Below are positions 58,629-64,000 of a stretch of 64,000 nucleotides of DNA, piece after piece. How positions within the stretch are numbered: position 1 is the first letter of the stretch; each line of letters opens with the position of its first letter. The stretch is from Paramecium octaurelia (lineage: Eukaryota > Ciliophora > Oligohymenophorea > Peniculida > Parameciidae). The position numbers and the translations under genes are program-made. A model generated the notes under the pieces. That model did not search any database. It had not been told where the DNA came from and worked only from the letters and a program-made list of their open reading frames with translations. Where the stretch lies: assembly GCA_905182995.1 (NCBI GenBank), contig CAJJDP010000026.1:190442-254441 (forward strand), given 5' to 3'.

Positions 58629-61620
58629 ATGGAAAATATTCACGTTCTAGTTAGAGTGAGACCATTGAATTAAAGAGAAGCTCATTTGGGTGCCAATGCT
58701 TGTATTACTACAAATGCGAACTCCATTACATTGGACAATAAGAAAGAGTATACTTATGATCATGTATTGGGTGCTGATTCAACTCAAGAGCAAGTCTTTG
58801 ATAAAATTGGGAATTCTACACTTCAATCATTTCTTGACGGTTTGAATTGCTGTATCTTTGCCTATGGTTAAACAGGTGCTGGCAAAACTTATACAATGCA
58901 AGGGAAAGGCTATGATGATTTAACAAGTGATAGTTCACATGTAGGATTATAGCCACGTTTGATTTAGCAATTATTTAAGGAATTGCCAAAAGAGAATAAT
59001 TGGACAATCAAATGTACATACTTAGAAATTTATAATGAATAATTGATTGATCTCTTAAATGGTGCTAAAGCTATGCCTTTAACAATTAGAGAAGATTCTA
59101 AACGAGTATATGTTGAGAATCTTACAGAAATTGCAGTTACATCCTTTAATGATGTTTTATTATTGATGTAAAGAGGATTAGCCAATAGACATGTCTCTGC
59201 AACATAAATGAATTTGGAGAGTTCTAGAAGTCATTCCATATTCACTTTACAATTAGAATAGCGAACAAAAGGGATGTACACAAGAAAAAGTAAAATGAAT
59301 TTTGTTGATTTGGCTGGTAGTGAAAGATAAAAATTAACAGCAGCCACAGGTGACAGATTAAAAGAAGCTACGAATATTAATAAGTCTCTCACTGTTCTAG
59401 GTTTAGTGATCAATTCTTTAGCTGAAAATGCAAAGAAATTTATTCCCTATAGAGATAGTAAATTGACATTCCTTTTAAGAGAAAGTTTAGGAGGAAATTC
59501 CAAAACTGTTATGATAGCTACAATATCTGCTGCTAGTTCTTCATTTTAAGAAACTCTAGGGACTTTGAAATTTGCTTCTAGAGCTAAGAACATTAAGAAT
59601 TAAGCAATTATAAATGAAGAAATTGGTGGTAATTTGGATTCTTTGAAAGCAGAAATAAAAAGATTGAAGAATGAATTATAATATTCTATTCACCAATCTG
59701 AAATTATTCCTAAGAAGTAAAAAGAAGTCGAATTAATCTCCTAAATAACTAGTTTAAGCTATCAACTAAATGAAAGCAGCTAATATTAAGATCATCTGAC
59801 TAAAGAACTTAAACAAATGAAAGAACACTATGAATCCAGAATAACTGAATTAGAAGATTACAATATTAAAAGTCATAAGTGTTCGTAAATAGGTATGTAA
59901 GATAAGGACTTATAATTGGAATAGGCATTAGAAATCTAAATGGAATTGAAATATAAGAATGAATACTTAAATTAAAGAGTTTTGGAACTTCAGCAAGAAG
60001 ATACTATTCTGAAACATAGAAGAAATGAATAATAATTGATTATCACATAATTAGAGTAGAATATAGAATTACTATAAAAAGAAAAGGAAATGCTTTTGGA
60101 TTAATACTAGTAATAAGCCACCTTGACTTAACAATATGAAAGCTAATTGGAGATGTTTTAAGAGGACAAAGCTCATTAGCTTCAAGAACTTGAGAATAGA
60201 ATTACTGAGCTAAATGACTAATTATAAATTAATAAGGATTAGATGGATACAGATGCATAAACTATTGAGTTTTAGAGTGAAGAAATTTAGAGATTATAAA
60301 ACGATATTGAACTAAATAAATCTCTGCTCTAAGGATTATAATCAGATTGTTCAAATCTTCACACATAAATGGCAGAAAAGGAAACCTTGATTAAAGATTA
60401 ATTGAAGGAGCTTTTAAAATTTAAGAGAAGAAGTGAACTTAAGTCAAAAAAAGTTTTAAAATCATTAAAGGCATTAAAAAAAGAAAAGGAGAACTTCACT
60501 AAAATGGAGTAAAAATAGATAGAATTCTTATCTTCATTAAATACTACTATGGAATTAGAAGCAAAATAATTGACTAATGAATTTATTAAGAATGCCTTAA
60601 GCTCAAAATTGAATTAAGTTAAGACCCAATTTGATATGCAAATATAAGAATCTTAGTTGCTAAATGAATAAAAAATATATTACTCTGATTTATAACATTA
60701 AACTTAGAATGATTTGGATGAGGTAAAGAGATAAAATGAAGAATTAAAAGTAGAATTAGAAAAAAATAAAGTAAACTTTGAAGGAGTCTAGAAATATGGA
60801 TAATTGAAAGAAGAGTTCCAGTATTAAAAGGAGAAGTTAAGTAGATTCCTAGATAGTTTCGATATAATCAATTAGAAATTAATTATGAAGGAGAATGAAG
60901 TACTAAAATTAAGATCTGAATTGAAATTAGAGTAGACTTAACGATCTAAGTCATTGGAGGAGATAGACAAGTACTATATTTTAATATCAAAGACTCCGTA
61001 CCGCCAAGATTGAACTATCGACTTTGAAAGCAGAGTTGGAATAAACAATTTAATAGTTATAATGTTGTAATCAGAATGAGACAGATGACAGTAAGTAGAA
61101 GAAGTTGTCTGATAATGTTCTTATGTTGTAGAAGGCCAATTAGAAGCTCAATACTGATTTATCTACTTTATAAAGACAGTACAAGCAACTGCATGAGGAA
61201 AAGAATATAATGTAACAAAAATATGAAGAAAAACTAATGTATTAGACAGATATAAGTAAATTAAGAAAGGATATCAATATTACAAATCAATTAAAGTAGT
61301 AATTGGATAAAAAGGAAAGAGAATTCTAATCGCTAGTTGATGAGACCTAAATCCTTGAAGATTTTTTTAATAATATAAATGTGAAGAGATTTTGTAATTA
61401 TCAAATTCAAAATGAAGGGACTTTAAGTGAGAAAGTAAAATCATATTTCGAATTTTTGGATGTATCAATATTGTAATTATATATCTAGCAATGTGAGTAA
61501 GAATTCGAGAAGAAACAATTTCAATTAAAAACCAATTTACAATAGTTGCGTATCGAATAAGCAAATTGTAATATAGTTAAAGAAGAGAATAGAATGTTAA
61601 AAATGCAATTAAAAATATGA
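58629..61620 (+). CDS. Kinesin motor protein, kinesin-12/KIF15-like
   Basis: Start 58629. One 22-nt intron (GTACTATATT...ATCAAAG) gives 989 residues. The motor domain is at the N-terminus: VRVRPLN, P-loop GQTGAGKT (80-87), switch [10 protein letters not shown], switch [18 protein letters not shown] and RDSKLTFLL. Next comes the neck sequence [19 protein letters not shown], which resembles the KIF15/POK neck, so kinesin-12 is the best subfamily guess. The remaining ~600 residues are coiled coil. An N-terminal motor implies plus-end-directed movement. Such motors work in spindles or along microtubule bundles. All nucleotide-binding motifs look intact. Confidence 0.92.
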
Positions 61621-61631
61621 AAACAATATTT

Positions 61632-62403
61632 ATGTTAATTACTATGATTAATTAATATCCCATTGAGGATTTTGATTCAATTGAGATTGTTGTCACTTTT
61701 GAAGAATCAAAATTCTATTCTTTCTTCTTTTACTTTAGTTAAATGGATGAGAGGATTGATTTTTGTGCATCATGTTTCATCTATTATTGATTAAGTAGTC
61801 ACAATAATATATTCATTCATTTGTAAGCCATCCTATTGAAATTTGAAAATGTTTCTGGATCTTATGATCAAATTGAAATAGTTATATATTTTGGGAACTC
61901 CGCTTTGTTATTATAAACCCTGTACACAGTTATAAGAAATTGATATTTTTGTATTTTAGTGAATGATTAAATACTGATACTATTAAAATTTTAGTAAAAA
62001 CGTTTAACTATGAATTTACAGTCAATATTATAAAAATAATATCCAATAATAAGTTATTATTAGAGGTTACAATAATGAACAAATTTAAGGGATACTCATA
62101 TTTGGTTTTCTATGATAATGCATAAATTTAAATGGAATTTTTCATTTTTTATTTTAAAGAATATAAACATAGCTTACTTTAAAGGAATTCATAATAATAA
62201 AATAAGTTATTAAATATTGGATCGAAATTTTTTGTTATTAATCAATAGATTAATTCAAAAAGGATGATTTTCAATTAGTTTAAGAAATTGATAATAATTA
62301 TTTATTCCAAAAGACTTATATAATAAGATAATTTATATTTAATACATCAATCATTACTAGTAATTACCTTGGATTATTCAAGTTACGACTATTATAAATT
62401 TGA
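61632..62403 (+). CDS. Probable gene with unresolved introns, unknown function
   Basis: Several plus-strand blocks look coding: MLITMINQYPIEDFDSIEIV, FENVSGSYDQIEIVIYFGN, and FNYEFTVNIIKIISNNKLLL through to a final 23-nt intron and TGA 62401-62403. TGA codons between the first blocks need introns I cannot place cleanly, so exon ends are uncertain and the gene may be broken. The repeated style of beta-strand-like segments (IEIVVTFEESKF; IEIVIYFGNSALL) suggests internal repeats. It starts 12 bp after the kinesin stop. Its 3' end overlaps the next minus-strand gene by about 57 bp. Confidence 0.4.
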
Positions 62404-63285
62404 ATCTCCAGGTATGGGTATTACCACTGAATTCTTTTCAGAAGGAGCCTTTTCTTCTGTGTGGAGTGGCTACTATTATTATTGTGGTTGTTGCTGATTT
62501 TATGAATAAGGATTGAATGAGTCTTGAAATTGATTGTGATATTGTTCTTAAGATTGTTTGTTAGGTTACTGATAAACATTATTATCAAACGTTTATAAAT
62601 TGCTAGTCACTTTGGCAGTATCTTCAGTCGTCTTGTAAATGGTGGAAAGAGGCTTTGAAGTTTGTTATGGCTATCTAATATTGTTGATTTGAACTCTCCC
62701 TCTTTCATCAACGGCTACTTTAATATTCCTATAGAATTAATCAATATCCTTTTTGGTTCTTGTTTCTTCCAACTTATAGCCATTGTGAATTTGTTAAGTA
62801 AGATCTCTGTTATATCTGTCTTCTAATTCTCTTTGATAATCTTTTTCAGCATATCCTTTGGGTAGACCGTGATCTGAAAAATGTGTGTAGAACCTTTGTT
62901 GTTCAATCACTAGATCAATAACAGGTACATGCTCTTGTATTTCTTCATCTGTTGGTTCTTTTGGTCTATACGGGGTAATAAAGGCATCTTTAGGAGTAGG
63001 GTTTGTTTTTTCATACTTGTAAAGGGTTTAAAATGGACTTTCATATTTGATGGGTACATAGTGCTCTTTATCAATATATTCAGGATAGGATTAATTATAA
63101 TTTGTTCTTGCTTGTTAAGCTAAGTAATCATGATAAGATGGCATAGAGTAATAGTCTTCTGGATATAATGATTTTGGGGGTTGTGAGCAGTAATTTGATT
63201 GATAAGTTCCAAAAGGACGATAATGAGATCTTGTCTTTTAGATATCAGGGCCACTGAACAAATTCATTGAGGGTATAGATGACAT
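62347..63285 (-). CDS. Proline/glutamine/tyrosine-rich protein, 312 residues
   Basis: An intronless frame from 63285 to the stop at 62347-62349. The N-terminal half is rich in Y, P and S with a repeated YxxPFxTLYKYEKTNPTP style. The middle is charged and helical (EQQRFYTHFSDHGLPKGYAEK). The C-terminal quarter is Q/N-rich. The first 60 residues resemble microtubule-associated or ciliary inner-junction proteins in their tyrosine spacing, but I cannot name the family. Composition is much less AT-driven than the surroundings, which supports coding. Confidence 0.6.
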
Positions 63286-63470
63286 GCTATATTAAAATCG
63301 TTAAATAATAATAATAATATATAATATTTGTGTTAATTTGAAGTTTCTTGTAAACATTATCTATTTATATTTTTATTTCATGTTGGATAAAATTGATGAA
63401 ATCAATGTATATATTTAAATACTTGTTGGAATAAAGGACTAATAAACTCATAAATATAAAATTAATATAA
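63286..63470. other. Short intergenic gap
   Basis: 185 AT-rich bases between two minus-strand genes; no feature was recognised apart from a TAATAATAATAATA run near the upstream end. Confidence 0.5.
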
Positions 63471-64000
63471 TCAATTATATTTACCAAATGCTAGAGAGAC
63501 ATTGACACCTCCAAACCCAAAAGCATTTTTCAAAGCATATTTTAATGTTTTCTCTGTGGCTTCCTTGCAATATTGATTCTCTCTTATAATGGGTTTATCA
63601 AGATTGATAGTGGGAGGAATAATTTATTCCTGTAAAGATTTGATGGTGAAAATAGACTCGATGGCACCAGCTGCTCCAAAGGTGTGTCCCAATTGGCTTT
63701 TATTGGCAACCAAAGTAGCCTTCGAATCAGCTATGGCTCTAGCCTCTGCTATGTCTCCTCCTTTGGTAGATGTAGCATGACAATTGATGAGATCGACATC
63801 ATCAATATTGGCTTCCTTCAATGCTTTTAACATGGCAGCTCTTCCCCCTTCTCCATTATCCTGGGGGCGAGTCAGATGGAAAGCATCGCTACTTTCTCCA
63901 TATCCCAAGATCTCAGCATAGATTTTGGCTCCTCTTCTCTTAGCTCTGGAATACTCTTCCAAGACCAGGACTCCACTGCCTTCAGCTAATAAGAATCCTG
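63471..64000 (-). CDS. Beta-ketoacyl-ACP synthase II (FabF/OXSM-like), C-terminal part
   Basis: The 3' end lies at 63471-63473 and the gene continues beyond base 64000. The visible ~175 residues carry thiolase-superfamily landmarks: FLLAEGSGVLVLEEYSRAK, the catalytic-His block INCHATSTKGGD, the lysine/His block ANKSQLGHTFGAAGAIE, and the C-terminal NAFGFGGVNVSLAF. This is the elongating ketosynthase of type II fatty-acid synthesis, which condenses malonyl-ACP with acyl-ACP. In ciliates the likely site is the mitochondrion, but the targeting N-terminus lies outside the window. The active-site Cys is also outside. Confidence 0.93.

Overview
The window is macronuclear-type ciliate DNA and almost certainly comes from a Paramecium species. 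TAA and TAG are read as glutamine throughout and only TGA stops translation. The sequence is very AT-rich, and reading frames are interrupted by tiny introns of about 19-31 nt, usually GTA...TAG, that restore frame exactly when removed. All gene models below use this code. Where I give a protein length, the exon sum divides by three after intron removal. Family names come from motifs read by eye; no database search was possible.

Layout. 1-5725: a pseudokinase/MORN gene, a small coiled-coil gene and an IQCH-like ciliary gene. A perfect 1380-bp repeat joined by a single N (position 1941) lies inside this block and is probably an assembly artefact. 6285-10844: an ARF GTPase, a gene of unknown function and a TRIM37-like RING/B-box/MATH E3. 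11204-16559: two small membrane proteins, a HOOK-domain coiled-coil protein, a PH-domain protein kinase that overlaps it, and a small gene. 16585-20751: two tandem hybrid histidine kinases sharing a duplicated 3' half; the first has lost its phospho-acceptor histidine and F box. 20752-23033 is gene-poor. 23034-27666: a PARP-like ADP-ribosyltransferase candidate and three genes of unknown function. 27816-31219: a DHHC palmitoyltransferase and the outer-arm dynein intermediate chain DNAI1.

31269-43491: small genes, a Q/N-rich zinc-finger gene, a large protein with KH-like modules, and a single-exon 2329-residue protein with a VLIG-type GTPase, a coiled coil, a Cys/His-rich array and a von Willebrand A domain. 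The last three lie in tandem on the minus strand and are the most novel part of the window. 44051-50259: two P-type ATPases tail to tail. One is a full-length alpha-subunit-like protein without the catalytic aspartate; the other is a P5B (ATP13A-like) pump with an apparent frameshift. 50325-51865: a coiled-coil gene and a Vti1 SNARE. 51866-54050 is gene-poor with one small gene. 54051-63285: a cysteine-rich multi-pass receptor-like protein, a coiled-coil gene divergent from a kinesin-12-like motor, and two further genes. 63471-64000: the C-terminal part of a beta-ketoacyl synthase running off the window.

Several genes serve cilia or microtubules (IQCH, DNAI1, HOOK, kinesin) and several serve membrane traffic (ARF, DHHC, Vti1, HOOK). 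They are not arranged as operons. Ciliate genes are single transcription units, and neighbours are often only 30-150 bp apart.
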